Position numbers and translations under genes: made by a program. Below, in pieces: positions 36,081-43,879 of a stretch of DNA of 64,000 nucleotides (position 1 is its first letter; each line of letters begins with the position of its first letter). The notes below the pieces were generated by a model. The model ran no database searches, was not told where the DNA came from, and was given only the letters and a program-made list of their open reading frames with translations. The stretch spans positions 186,001-250,000 of the forward strand of contig BQJK01000001.1 in assembly GCA_021604665.1 (NCBI GenBank), given 5' to 3'. The stretch is from Rhodomicrobium sp. (GTDB taxonomy: Bacteria > Pseudomonadota > Alphaproteobacteria > Rhizobiales > HXMU1428-3).

Positions 36081-36466
36081 TGAGCTCATTTCTTAACCTG
36101 GTTGAGGTGCTAACCATACATTATGATCAGATCGAACGTTATGGCGGCAGCCACGGCATAAGAGATCCCGGCCAGTTGGAAGCCGCGCTCTTTCGGCCTC
36201 AGTCAGGGTACTATGAAGATACGATTGCTGAAGCAGCAGCCCTATGGGAGAGCCTGTCACAAAACCACCCCTTTATAGACGGCAACAAACGCACCTCATT
36301 TGCCTGCTGCCTAACTTTTTTAAGGATCAATGGCTTGGAACTCATGTCGAATGAGGCAAAAACAATCCAATTCCTCCTACCCCTGTATGAATCCTCATCC
36401 CTGACCTATGAGGTTTTGGAGCCCTGGCTGAGAGAGAACGTTGTTACAAAGTCGGTTGATAAGTGA
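36080..36466 (+). CDS. Doc-type toxin (Fic/Doc family)
   Basis: A 128-residue protein of the death-on-curing family. The catalytic loop reads HPFIDGNKRTSF (His63 onward), matching the H-x-F-x-(D/N)-x-N-K-R pattern of Doc. Doc toxins phosphorylate elongation factor Tu and stop translation; Fic relatives AMPylate targets. The early GIRDPGQLEAALFRPQSGYY block is also typical of the family. The ATG at 36080 overlaps the antitoxin stop; a GTG at 36077 is an alternative start. With all catalytic residues present the toxin should be active. Confidence 0.88.
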   Translation: MSSFLNLVEVLTIHYDQIERYGGSHGIRDPGQLEAALFRPQSGYYEDTIAEAAALWESLSQNHPFIDGNKRTSFACCLTFLRINGLELMSNEAKTIQFLLPLYESSSLTYEVLEPWLRENVVTKSVDK

Positions 36467-36475
36467 GGTGAATGG

Positions 36476-37198
36476 ATGTGTCAATCTAACAACATTGAAA
36501 ACAGCACAGCCAAGGAATGCCTCAGGCGATTAAGGAGTGAAGTACAGGAGTTATCTAAATCATGGGCACTATTCGAGGCAATGAATTCTGAGGATGCATG
36601 TAGCAAAAACGGTGCAGCTGAAGCTTGTTATATATTGAAACTCAGCGCGCCACTAAATCACCTTAGGCACTGCCTCTTTCGAGATTGCGTCCTCACTATA
36701 TTTCGTTTGTCAGATCCCCCGTTAAAAAGACATACCTTCTGCACTCTTTCAAAAATACTGAATGAAACAAATATTGAGAATTTCTGGAAGGGTCGTTTAG
36801 ATCTGGATGATCATTTAGAGACTCTTGAAAGTTATAAGAAGGAGTATCTTTCTTATTTCCCATCCACTAAGTGGGGAGACCATGATGGAGAGAAATTTTT
36901 CAAAACTTTTCGTGAAAAGCATAAGCATACACGACATGGCTATCTAGCTCATACAGGAAACGAGGGCGAATATCGTATGCCTTCTATTGAAGATATTGAG
37001 AATGCTTTGAATACTATGATTAAACTAATAAAGCATGGCTGCTTCATCATAGATCAGAGCGTCCCACCTTACGAAGAAACGATCAATACATGTAAAGAGG
37101 AAGCTGCTAGAATGTGGGGATATTTTGAGTGTGGATTGAGGCAGTCAACCAACCAAGCCTCCATGGGATTTGTATCCGATAAGGATCAAAACCGATGA
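36476..37198 (+). CDS. HEPN protein, AbiU2-like
   Basis: A 240-residue, mainly helical protein, visibly richer in A/T than the housekeeping genes around it. The segment RHGYLAH (Arg153 to His159) fits the R-x4-6-H motif of HEPN RNases, and the upstream helices (LNHLRHCLFRDCVLTIFRLSD) resemble the AbiU2 subtype known from abortive-infection systems. It starts 10 bases after the Doc gene, apparently in the same operon, and its stop overlaps the yaiI start by 4 bases. RNA cleavage is predicted, not shown. The subtype assignment is by eye. Confidence 0.6.
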   Translation: MCQSNNIENSTAKECLRRLRSEVQELSKSWALFEAMNSEDACSKNGAAEACYILKLSAPLNHLRHCLFRDCVLTIFRLSDPPLKRHTFCTLSKILNETNIENFWKGRLDLDDHLETLESYKKEYLSYFPSTKWGDHDGEKFFKTFREKHKHTRHGYLAHTGNEGEYRMPSIEDIENALNTMIKLIKHGCFIIDQSVPPYEETINTCKEEAARMWGYFECGLRQSTNQASMGFVSDKDQNR

Positions 37199-37644
37199 GA
37201 ATCTTCATAGACGCAGACGCCTGCCCGGTAAAAGATGAAGCCATCAAGGTTGCTGTCCGCCATGGGCTGCCCATCATCTTCGTCTCTAACTCATGGATGC
37301 GGCTCGATGATCACCCGCTTATAGAGCGCATCATCGTCTCTGAGGGGCCAGATGAAGCCGATAACCGCATTGTGGAATTAATGGCGGCAGGCGATATAGT
37401 CGTCACCAGCGATATTCCGCTTGCAGGCCGCGCGCTGGAAAAGCAGGGCCATGTGCTCGGCCCCACCGGCAAGGCCTTTAGCGATGATAATATCGGTATG
37501 GCCTTAGCTATGCGTGAGCTGAAACAAGAGCTGCGCGAGACCGGCGAGATAAAGGGCTATAACCCCGGCTTTACCAAAGCAGACCGCTCATCATTTCTGC
37601 AAGAGCTGGAAAACATAATCCAGCTGATCAAAAGGGGCAGTTAA
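37195..37644 (+). CDS. yaiI: YaiI/YqxD family protein (DUF188)
   Basis: A 149-residue protein of the UPF0178 family with the diagnostic start MRIFIDADACPVKDEAIKVA and the VTSDIPLAGRALEKQGHVLG block. The fold is PIN/NYN-like and acidic residues of DADACP could bind a metal, so nuclease activity has been suggested, but the function is not established. Its ATG overlaps the stop of the HEPN gene (ATGA). This is likely a resident gene that became attached to the end of the island. Confidence 0.92.
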   Translation: MRIFIDADACPVKDEAIKVAVRHGLPIIFVSNSWMRLDDHPLIERIIVSEGPDEADNRIVELMAAGDIVVTSDIPLAGRALEKQGHVLGPTGKAFSDDNIGMALAMRELKQELRETGEIKGYNPGFTKADRSSFLQELENIIQLIKRGS

Positions 37645-37742
37645 AAACGCTTTTATAAACAGTCGTCATATAGGTGTCATAATAACGGCGTGATACTCTC
37701 CCCGCTGTGAGTAGCAACATCATAAAACCACTGAGGCAGACA

Positions 37743-38876
37743 ATGCGTTTAAACGGCAAACCCACCCTGACCATCTGGCTAAACGAAGATGGCAAAACGG
37801 TTGACATCATCGACCAGACCAAACTGCCCCATCAGCTGGTTGTTGAAAATTTAAAAACCACGGAAGATGCCGCCCGCGCCATTAAAGATATGCTGGTTCG
37901 CGGCGCCCCGCTCATTGGCGCCACCGCTGCCTATGGCCTATGCCTTGCCCTGCATGAAGATGCCAGCGATGAGAGCATTATCGAGGCGAGCGATTATCTA
38001 AATAAACAGCGGCCAACCGCTGTTAATTTGCGCTGGGCGCTGGAGGTGATGGGAGGGCATCTCAAACCACTCCCCGTAGAGCAGCGCCTTGAAGCGGCGT
38101 ATGGTAAAGCCGCTGAAATTGTGAAAGATGATATCGAGGTCAACCGCCGCATCGGCCTGCATGGGCTGGAGATCATCCGCAAAATAGCAGACAAAAAAAA
38201 CGGCGAGCCGGTCAATATTCTCACCCATTGCAACGCCGGTTGGCTCGCCACAACAGATTGGGGCACCGCCACCTCACCCATTTATCACGCTCACAGGGAA
38301 GGCATCCCCGTTCATGTCTGGGTTGATGAAACACGACCCCGCAATCAGGGCGCGGCACTCACCGCATATGAGCTATTGCATGAAAATGTACCCCACACCC
38401 TCATTGTTGATAATGCTGGCGGCCATCTGATGCAGCATGGCAAGGTAGATATCTGCATCGTCGGCACAGATAGAACCGCCGCCAATGGCGATGTCGCCAA
38501 CAAAATTGGCACCTACCTCAAAGCGCTGGCCGCTCATGATAATAACATCCCGTTTTATGTCGGCCTTCCTACATCCACTATAGATTGGACCCTGAATTCA
38601 GGATTCGATATCCCGATTGAAGAACGATCTGAAGATGAAGTGCTGAAAGTCTGGGGCGCACTGGATGATGGCAGTAATGCGGAGGTTCTTATCACCGCAC
38701 CAGGCGTAAAAGCTGCCAACCCGGCCTTTGATGTAACGCCTGCAAAATACGTCACCGGCCTTATCACTGAATATGGAGTGATTGAACCCAATGAAACCGC
38801 AATGGCAAAGCTAAAGCATAAACAGCAAGAAGCCCGCGCTAATGACACTAATAACCTTGTGAATGAGGCCAGCTAA
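37743..38876 (+). CDS. mtnA: S-methyl-5-thioribose-1-phosphate isomerase
   Basis: A 377-residue enzyme that converts methylthioribose-1-phosphate to methylthioribulose-1-phosphate. Conserved blocks RGAPLIGATAAYG, LTHCNAGWLATTDWGTA (with the catalytic Cys) and GTDRTAANGDVANKIGTY (with the catalytic Asp) are all present. A GTG at 37707 would extend the frame by 12 residues, but the ATG at 37743 has GAGG eight bases before it and gives the family's usual start (MRLNGKPTLTIW). A class II aldolase follows after 5 bases. Confidence 0.94.
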   Translation: MRLNGKPTLTIWLNEDGKTVDIIDQTKLPHQLVVENLKTTEDAARAIKDMLVRGAPLIGATAAYGLCLALHEDASDESIIEASDYLNKQRPTAVNLRWALEVMGGHLKPLPVEQRLEAAYGKAAEIVKDDIEVNRRIGLHGLEIIRKIADKKNGEPVNILTHCNAGWLATTDWGTATSPIYHAHREGIPVHVWVDETRPRNQGAALTAYELLHENVPHTLIVDNAGGHLMQHGKVDICIVGTDRTAANGDVANKIGTYLKALAAHDNNIPFYVGLPTSTIDWTLNSGFDIPIEERSEDEVLKVWGALDDGSNAEVLITAPGVKAANPAFDVTPAKYVTGLITEYGVIEPNETAMAKLKHKQQEARANDTNNLVNEAS

Positions 38877-38881
38877 CAAGA

Positions 38882-39556
38882 ATGCGCAATGCCCACTCAA
38901 CCTTGAGGGAAGACCTCATCAACGCCGCCCGCTATATCAAGGCCAAAGGTTTGACGCCGGGCCACACCGGTAATGTCTCTATTCGCGTCCCAGGAAAAAG
39001 CGGCGCGAGCGATGATTTTAAAATGCTCATCACCCCAACCGGCCTGCCTTATGAACATATGCTGCCAGAAGATCTGGTGCTTGTTGCAAGTGATGGCACC
39101 TGGCCAGCACGCGGCTTGAAACCCTCAAGCGAATGGCAATTCCACCTCGCCGCCTTTAAGGCCAACCCCGAGGTGAATGCCCTTGTCCACACCCACTCAA
39201 ACTATGCAACCACTCTGGCATGCGCCCGCAAACGCATCCCCGCCTTTCATTATATGGTGGCGGCTGCTGGCGGTGATAGCATCCCCCTTGTCCCCTACAA
39301 TGTTTTCGGGTCTGAAGCGCTTTCAAAAGGGGTGGCCAAAGCCTTTGCCAATCGCAAAGCCTGCCTGATGGCCCATCACGGCCAGTTGGCCGGTGAAAAA
39401 ACCATAGATAAAGCCGTTGAGCTGGCAGAGATCGTTGAAGACCTCGCCCATCAATATTGGGCGCTGCTACAAATCGCTGAACCAAAACTGCTGACCAAAA
39501 AACAAATGACTGACGTGCTGGAAAAATTCAAAACCTACGGCCAGCAAAAACCCTGA
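38882..39556 (+). CDS. ald2: class II aldolase, probably methylthioribulose-1-phosphate aldolase
   Basis: A 224-residue member of the class II aldolase/adducin family, closest by eye to L-fuculose-1-phosphate aldolase. The catalytic Glu lies in PSSEWQFH (Glu84), and Zn ligands are HTH (103 and 105) and the His pair of MAHHG (165-166). The gene begins 5 bases after mtnA, so both act on methylthioadenosine-derived sugars. The product could be the Ald2 aldolase of the DHAP shunt, giving dihydroxyacetone phosphate and methylthioacetaldehyde; the alternative is the related dehydratase MtnB. The FucA-like sequence and the lack of mtnC or mtnD nearby favour Ald2. Confidence 0.7.
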   Translation: MRNAHSTLREDLINAARYIKAKGLTPGHTGNVSIRVPGKSGASDDFKMLITPTGLPYEHMLPEDLVLVASDGTWPARGLKPSSEWQFHLAAFKANPEVNALVHTHSNYATTLACARKRIPAFHYMVAAAGGDSIPLVPYNVFGSEALSKGVAKAFANRKACLMAHHGQLAGEKTIDKAVELAEIVEDLAHQYWALLQIAEPKLLTKKQMTDVLEKFKTYGQQKP

Positions 39557-39588
39557 GCTAAACTATCTAAAAATAAAAGAGACTAATC

Positions 39589-39996
39589 ATGGCTATCGTT
39601 ATTTATCACAATCCAGACTGCGGCACCTCACGCAACACATTGGAAATGATCCGCGCCTCAGGCGTTGAACCGGTCGTTATCGAATATGTAAAAGAAGGCT
39701 GGACGAAGCCGCAGTTGCTGGGCCTGTTTGCAGCAGCTGACCTCACACCAAGAAGCGCGCTCCGCATCTCCAAAACACCGGCAGAGGAGTTAGGCCTAAC
39801 AGATCCATCTGTCAGTGATGAAGCCCTCTTAACCGCTATGGTTGAAAACCCAATTCTGGTAAACCGGCCAATAGTTTGTACCAGAAAAGGCACCCGTCTC
39901 TGCCGCCCCTCTGAAACCGTTTTTGAAATTCTGGAAGCATCAGAGCTGAACAGTTTCACCAAAGAAGATGGCGAGGTCGTCTCGGCAGATCGATAA
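39589..39996 (+). CDS. arsC: arsenate reductase, glutaredoxin-coupled type
   Basis: A 135-residue ArsC. The catalytic cysteine is Cys11 in YHNPDCGTSRNTL, and the arginines that hold arsenate are in the late block ENPILVNRPIVCTRKGTRL. It reduces arsenate to arsenite with glutathione and glutaredoxin. No arsR or arsenite pump is next to it, so it may be a housekeeping copy. It follows the aldolase by 32 bases, with no terminator between, and is convergent with the DUF2786 gene. Confidence 0.9.
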   Translation: MAIVIYHNPDCGTSRNTLEMIRASGVEPVVIEYVKEGWTKPQLLGLFAAADLTPRSALRISKTPAEELGLTDPSVSDEALLTAMVENPILVNRPIVCTRKGTRLCRPSETVFEILEASELNSFTKEDGEVVSADR

Positions 39997-40017
39997 CATA
40001 ACAGCAACGAGAGCGGC

Positions 40018-40806
40018 CTATTTATCAGTCGCCAATTGGGTGCCCTCGCTCTCATCAGCCAAAGGCTCATTCAGATTGGCTGTTTTGCCTTCAGCGCGGC
40101 CGGTCATGAATGCCCCAAGATTTTGATTATGGCTGGTGCTTTTTTTGGTACCAGTGAATTTAAAGCGCTTTTGTGCCTCAGTTTTCACAATGCCGATTTT
40201 ATCCCGCGGCGCCATGCTAAGCCCCGCATTCAAAGGCGCGTTAGAAGGCGGTGCATAACGGTCCTGCTCACTCTCTGGCTCAGGCTCAGGATTAAACCCC
40301 ATTGGCGGCCGGGATTTACGGTTTTTCTGAATAGCGCTTTGCAGCTTTATGTTAATGCCGTTAATCAAGCCATCTCTATAGGAATTATAATACTCATCCC
40401 CATGCTCACGCTGGGGCGCTGCCTTCCTCAATACAAATTTCTCTAAAGATTGAGAGAGCCACACTGCAAACACCACATCAGACTTCAACCCAAAATAGCG
40501 GCATTCAGATCGGGTATTGGGGCCGTTATTGGCATGCCAGGCAATGGTATCTGTATATTGTGAAATAAAATAAGCCAGCTGATCATGTATCTCAGTGCTT
40601 TCATCAGAGTGATCAGAGGCCCGCAATTGCTGGAACCCTTCGCGAACCAGCGCCACAGAGCCAAGGTCAAGCTGGTATTTATCCAGTAGTTCTTTGGCTT
40701 TTGCAGCAGCGGCGATGGCTTCTGCTTCCGTCGCCGCAGAATCTTCCGCCTTCGCCATTAATGCGCGAATTTTATGAGCAATCTTTTCTTTAAAAACATC
40801 ATCCAT
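40018..40806 (-). CDS. DUF2786 domain protein
   Basis: A 262-residue protein when started at the ATG at 40806 (MDDVFKEKIAHKIRALMAKA); a TTG five codons earlier is possible but lacks a better ribosome site. Residues 1-45 are the DUF2786 helical domain (AEAIAAAAKAKELLDKYQLD). A second domain follows (about 70-150), then a proline-rich linker (NPEPEPESEQD) and a basic tail. DUF2786 proteins occur in bacteria and phages; the function is unknown. It is a single gene, tail to tail with arsC. Confidence 0.75.
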   Translation of the reverse strand: MDDVFKEKIAHKIRALMAKAEDSAATEAEAIAAAAKAKELLDKYQLDLGSVALVREGFQQLRASDHSDESTEIHDQLAYFISQYTDTIAWHANNGPNTRSECRYFGLKSDVVFAVWLSQSLEKFVLRKAAPQREHGDEYYNSYRDGLINGINIKLQSAIQKNRKSRPPMGFNPEPEPESEQDRYAPPSNAPLNAGLSMAPRDKIGIVKTEAQKRFKFTGTKKSTSHNQNLGAFMTGRAEGKTANLNEPLADESEGTQLATDK

Positions 40807-40933
40807 GGCCAAACCACCCAATATTATTCAGGTGTATTTAAACAGCATAATCGCTAAATGCCCATAGCATGACAAATAAAAATGGCTAAAACCCCTGGAA
40901 CCAGATGTAAAACCGCCCCCCTGAAACAACCGC

Positions 40934-42031
40934 TTAATTCGCAAAGCGGAAATGCATCACATCGCCATCCTGGACGACATAATCTTTCCCCTCGAGCCGC
41001 ATCTTGCCTTTTTCCTTGGCGCCGCTCTCTCCATTGCAGGCAATAAAGTCATCAAACGCAATGGTCTCCGCGCGGATGAAGCCCTTCTCAAAGTCAGTAT
41101 GGATAACACCAGCGGCACCGGGCGCTGAGGTGCCAACCCGCACCGTCCAGGCTCTGGTTTCTTTCGGCCCGGCAGTGAAATAGGTAATAAGATCCAGCAG
41201 CCCATAACCGGCACGAATAAGCCGGTTCAACCCCGGTTCTTCAAGCCCGAGATCAGAGAGATACTCATCACGCTCTTGTGGCTCAAGGCCTGAAATTTCA
41301 GACTCAATCTTTGCAGAGATAACAACAAATGCCGCGCCTTCTTTGGCCGCCTGTTCTTTCACCTTCTCAGAAAGCTCATTGCCTTCAGAAGCAGACTCTT
41401 CCTCCACATTCGCCACATACAGCACAGGCTTGTTCGTCAAAAGCCCAAGCTGGCGAAAAAGCGGGCGCTCATCATCATCAATCTCCGCATAGCGGGCTGG
41501 TTGCCCTTCGCGCAGTTTTACAAGCACTTTGTCAACAATTTTGAGGGTGGCAATTGCCTCTTTATCCTGCCCCTTTGCTTTCTTCTCAATATTGGCCCGG
41601 CGTTTCTCCAGGCTTTCAAGGTCAGAAAGCATCAACTCCGTCTCAACCGTTTCCGCATCTGATAAAGGGTCAACCCGGCCCTCAACATGGGTGATGTTTT
41701 CATCAACAAAACAGCGCAATACATAGGCAATGGCGTCAACTTCGCGGATATTGGCCAGAAACTGGTTGCCAAGCCCCTCACCCTTGGAGGCCCCCTTAAC
41801 AAGGCCCGCAATATCAACAAAGGTTAGTTTTGTCGGCAGAATTTCTTTAGAGCCGGCGATAGCCGCAATATCACCAAGCCGTGGATCCGGTACAGAAACC
41901 TCACCAACATTTGGCTCAATTGTGCAGAAGGGGAAGTTAGCCGCCTCAGCGCTTGCAGTTTGAGTTAGCGCATTAAACAGAGTGGATTTGCCAACATTTG
42001 GTAATCCAACAATACCGCATTTAAAGCCCAT
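40934..42031 (-). CDS. ychF: ribosome-associated ATPase YchF
   Basis: A 365-residue Obg-family P-loop protein. The N-terminus shows the G1 motif [18 protein letters not shown]; the G4 position has the altered specificity motif that makes YchF use ATP instead of GTP. A coiled-coil arm and the C-terminal TGS-like domain ([20 protein letters not shown]) complete it. It binds ribosomes and modulates stress responses. Its start overlaps the end of pth by 11 bases, in the conserved order rplY-pth-ychF. Confidence 0.96.
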   Translation of the reverse strand: MGFKCGIVGLPNVGKSTLFNALTQTASAEAANFPFCTIEPNVGEVSVPDPRLGDIAAIAGSKEILPTKLTFVDIAGLVKGASKGEGLGNQFLANIREVDAIAYVLRCFVDENITHVEGRVDPLSDAETVETELMLSDLESLEKRRANIEKKAKGQDKEAIATLKIVDKVLVKLREGQPARYAEIDDDERPLFRQLGLLTNKPVLYVANVEEESASEGNELSEKVKEQAAKEGAAFVVISAKIESEISGLEPQERDEYLSDLGLEEPGLNRLIRAGYGLLDLITYFTAGPKETRAWTVRVGTSAPGAAGVIHTDFEKGFIRAETIAFDDFIACNGESGAKEKGKMRLEGKDYVVQDGDVMHFRFAN

Positions 42032-42788
42032 CCGGCCCGTCTCCTTTTTTCAACCAGTTTTTAAGCGCCGCACCTAGTGCGCTGGCCTCTGGTCCATTTT
42101 GTTTTTTCGCGCCTGTTAGGCGGGCGCTTTTTTGTTCATCCTGGCTGTCGCCATCTTTATTCTTTTTCACTGCGGGGCGCTTTGCGCCAGCTGCTTGTTC
42201 TGTCTTGCCATCACTCAACAACGGCGCAATATCCTGGCCAACATGGCTGGCAAAACCGCCTAAATCAGCAGTTATCAATCTGGCTGCATGGCGCGCAACA
42301 GAGCTAATCATTTCATCAAGCCAGGGCTGTTCCGCCTTGGCAAAATCTCTCAGCACATAATTTGCGACATCACCCTTGTTCACCGGCCGCCCAACACCAA
42401 GCCGCACCCGCACATAGTCATTCCCCAAATGCTGACTGATCGACTTAAGCCCATTATGCCCGGCATTACCGCCGCCAGATTTAACCCGTATTTTACCCGG
42501 CGCAATGTCTATTTCATCATGCAGCACAATCAAATCTTCAAGGGGGATTTTGTAAAACTGAACGGCGGCGCGCACAGCTTCACCAGAAAGGTTCATGTAA
42601 GTAGAAGGCTTAAGCAGCAAGCACTTATTGCCGTCTATCAGTCCCTCACTAAAGAAGCCTTTAAAACGAGAACGCCAGGGTGCAAAGCTATGCACCCTGG
42701 CAATTTCTTCAACAGCCATGAAGCCAATGTTATGGCGATTGCGCTCATATTTTTGGCCCGGATTGCCAAGGCCCACAAGGAGCTTCAT
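42021..42788 (-). CDS. pth: peptidyl-tRNA hydrolase with a lysine-rich tail
   Basis: A 255-residue enzyme that frees peptidyl-tRNAs released from stalled ribosomes. The N-terminal [20 protein letters not shown] motif holds the catalytic His, and the later [19 protein letters not shown] and NAGHNGLKS blocks are intact. About 65 residues beyond the usual end are Lys/Gly/Ala rich and probably disordered, an extension seen in other alphaproteobacteria. It follows rplY by 27 bases. Confidence 0.95.
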   Translation of the reverse strand: MKLLVGLGNPGQKYERNRHNIGFMAVEEIARVHSFAPWRSRFKGFFSEGLIDGNKCLLLKPSTYMNLSGEAVRAAVQFYKIPLEDLIVLHDEIDIAPGKIRVKSGGGNAGHNGLKSISQHLGNDYVRVRLGVGRPVNKGDVANYVLRDFAKAEQPWLDEMISSVARHAARLITADLGGFASHVGQDIAPLLSDGKTEQAAGAKRPAVKKNKDGDSQDEQKSARLTGAKKQNGPEASALGAALKNWLKKGDGPDGL

Positions 42789-42815
42789 AGCGGTCTCCGT
42801 TAGCGTGGTTAGTGA

Positions 42816-43478
42816 TTAAGCGTTATCTTCGCCATCTTCAGCTTCTTCGCCTTCAGCGTCTTCAGCTTCAGCGTCGTCCGCATCTTCATCCTCATCATCA
42901 TCAGATTCCATAACAGCCGCAGCCGCAATGGTAGCGATCGTAAAGTCACGATCAGTGATTGTGGAGGTCACACCTTCAGGAAGAGTAACGTCAGAAATAT
43001 GAACAGAATCGCCGATATTCAGGCTGGCCACATCAATCGTGATCTCATCCGGAATTTTCGCAGGCGAACAGGTAAGGTCTAGTTCATGGCGAACAACATT
43101 AAGCACGCCGCCTTCTTTCAGGCCTGGGGAATCTTCTTCATTAATGAAGTTCACAGGCACCTGAACAGAAACCACAGTTCCCTTGCCAACACGTAGAAAA
43201 TCAACATGGACAGGCAGATCTTTAACAGGGTCAACCTGGCAATCACGAGCAAGCACAGGTGAGGTTTCACCATTAACTTCAATGTCATAAACAGTTGACA
43301 GGAAGTGGCCAGAGTTGAGCTCTTTCAAAACCTGAGGATAGTCAAGGGATATAGTAATAGGTGCTTTATTATCGCCGTAAATAACAGCCGGGACTTTGCC
43401 TTCCCGTCTTACAGCTCGAGCGGCCCCCTTGCCGACACGCTCACGCACCGATGCTTTCAATTGAACTGAATTGGACAT
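42816..43478 (-). CDS. rplY: 50S ribosomal protein L25/Ctc
   Basis: A 220-residue CTC-type L25 that binds 5S rRNA. The N-terminal domain (LKASVRERVGKGAARAVRRE then GKVPAVIYG) is the L25 fold; the C-terminal TL5-like domain follows (SPGLKEGGVLNVVRHELDL). The last 30 residues are almost all Asp, Glu and Ala, an acidic tail common in alphaproteobacterial L25. A ribosome site (AGGAGAT) precedes the start. It heads the rplY-pth-ychF operon. Confidence 0.95.
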   Translation of the reverse strand: MSNSVQLKASVRERVGKGAARAVRREGKVPAVIYGDNKAPITISLDYPQVLKELNSGHFLSTVYDIEVNGETSPVLARDCQVDPVKDLPVHVDFLRVGKGTVVSVQVPVNFINEEDSPGLKEGGVLNVVRHELDLTCSPAKIPDEITIDVASLNIGDSVHISDVTLPEGVTSTITDRDFTIATIAAAAVMESDDDEDEDADDAEAEDAEGEEAEDGEDNA

Positions 43479-43879
43479 CAGTATCTCCTAAATAATATTG
43501 TAATAAAGCCTCAGGCTCCCAAACCATAAGGGAGGGGATCTACCCGCAAACAAGTCATTATTGAGAAAGTAAAGACCTGCCAGCCTTCAGCCGGCTCATG
43601 CTTCCTCCAGGGGTGAACAGCATGAAAGTCAGGCTTATACTCTCATTACCTCAAAAGCGCAACTCTTAAGCTGTAGAGGCTCTATAAGCCAGATACATCA
43701 TGATTAAGATCATCTCACTAATGCAGCATTCCACCGCATTAATGAAGATATTAAAAGGGGAGGGGGGTATAAGAAAGTTGCCCAGCTTATACAAGCCAGG
43801 CAACTTTTAGAGACTTAAATAACCGCCATGAAAACTGCGCGTGTATGATAAATCACCAGAAAACGGGCTATAGTGCCTG
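43479..43879. other. intergenic region upstream of rplY
   Basis: About 400 bases without a gene. It should hold the rplY promoter on its left side and contains the terminator of the growth-pole-like gene near its right end. Nothing else was recognised. Confidence 0.5.
43774..43807 (-). terminator. terminator after the growth-pole-like gene
   Basis: A perfect 9-bp stem (AAAGTTGCC at 43774-43782 with GGCAACTTT at 43799-43807) and a 16-base loop lie about 70 bases beyond the stop of the minus-strand gene. Its T tract on that strand is short and interrupted (TTTCTTAT). Confidence 0.55.
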
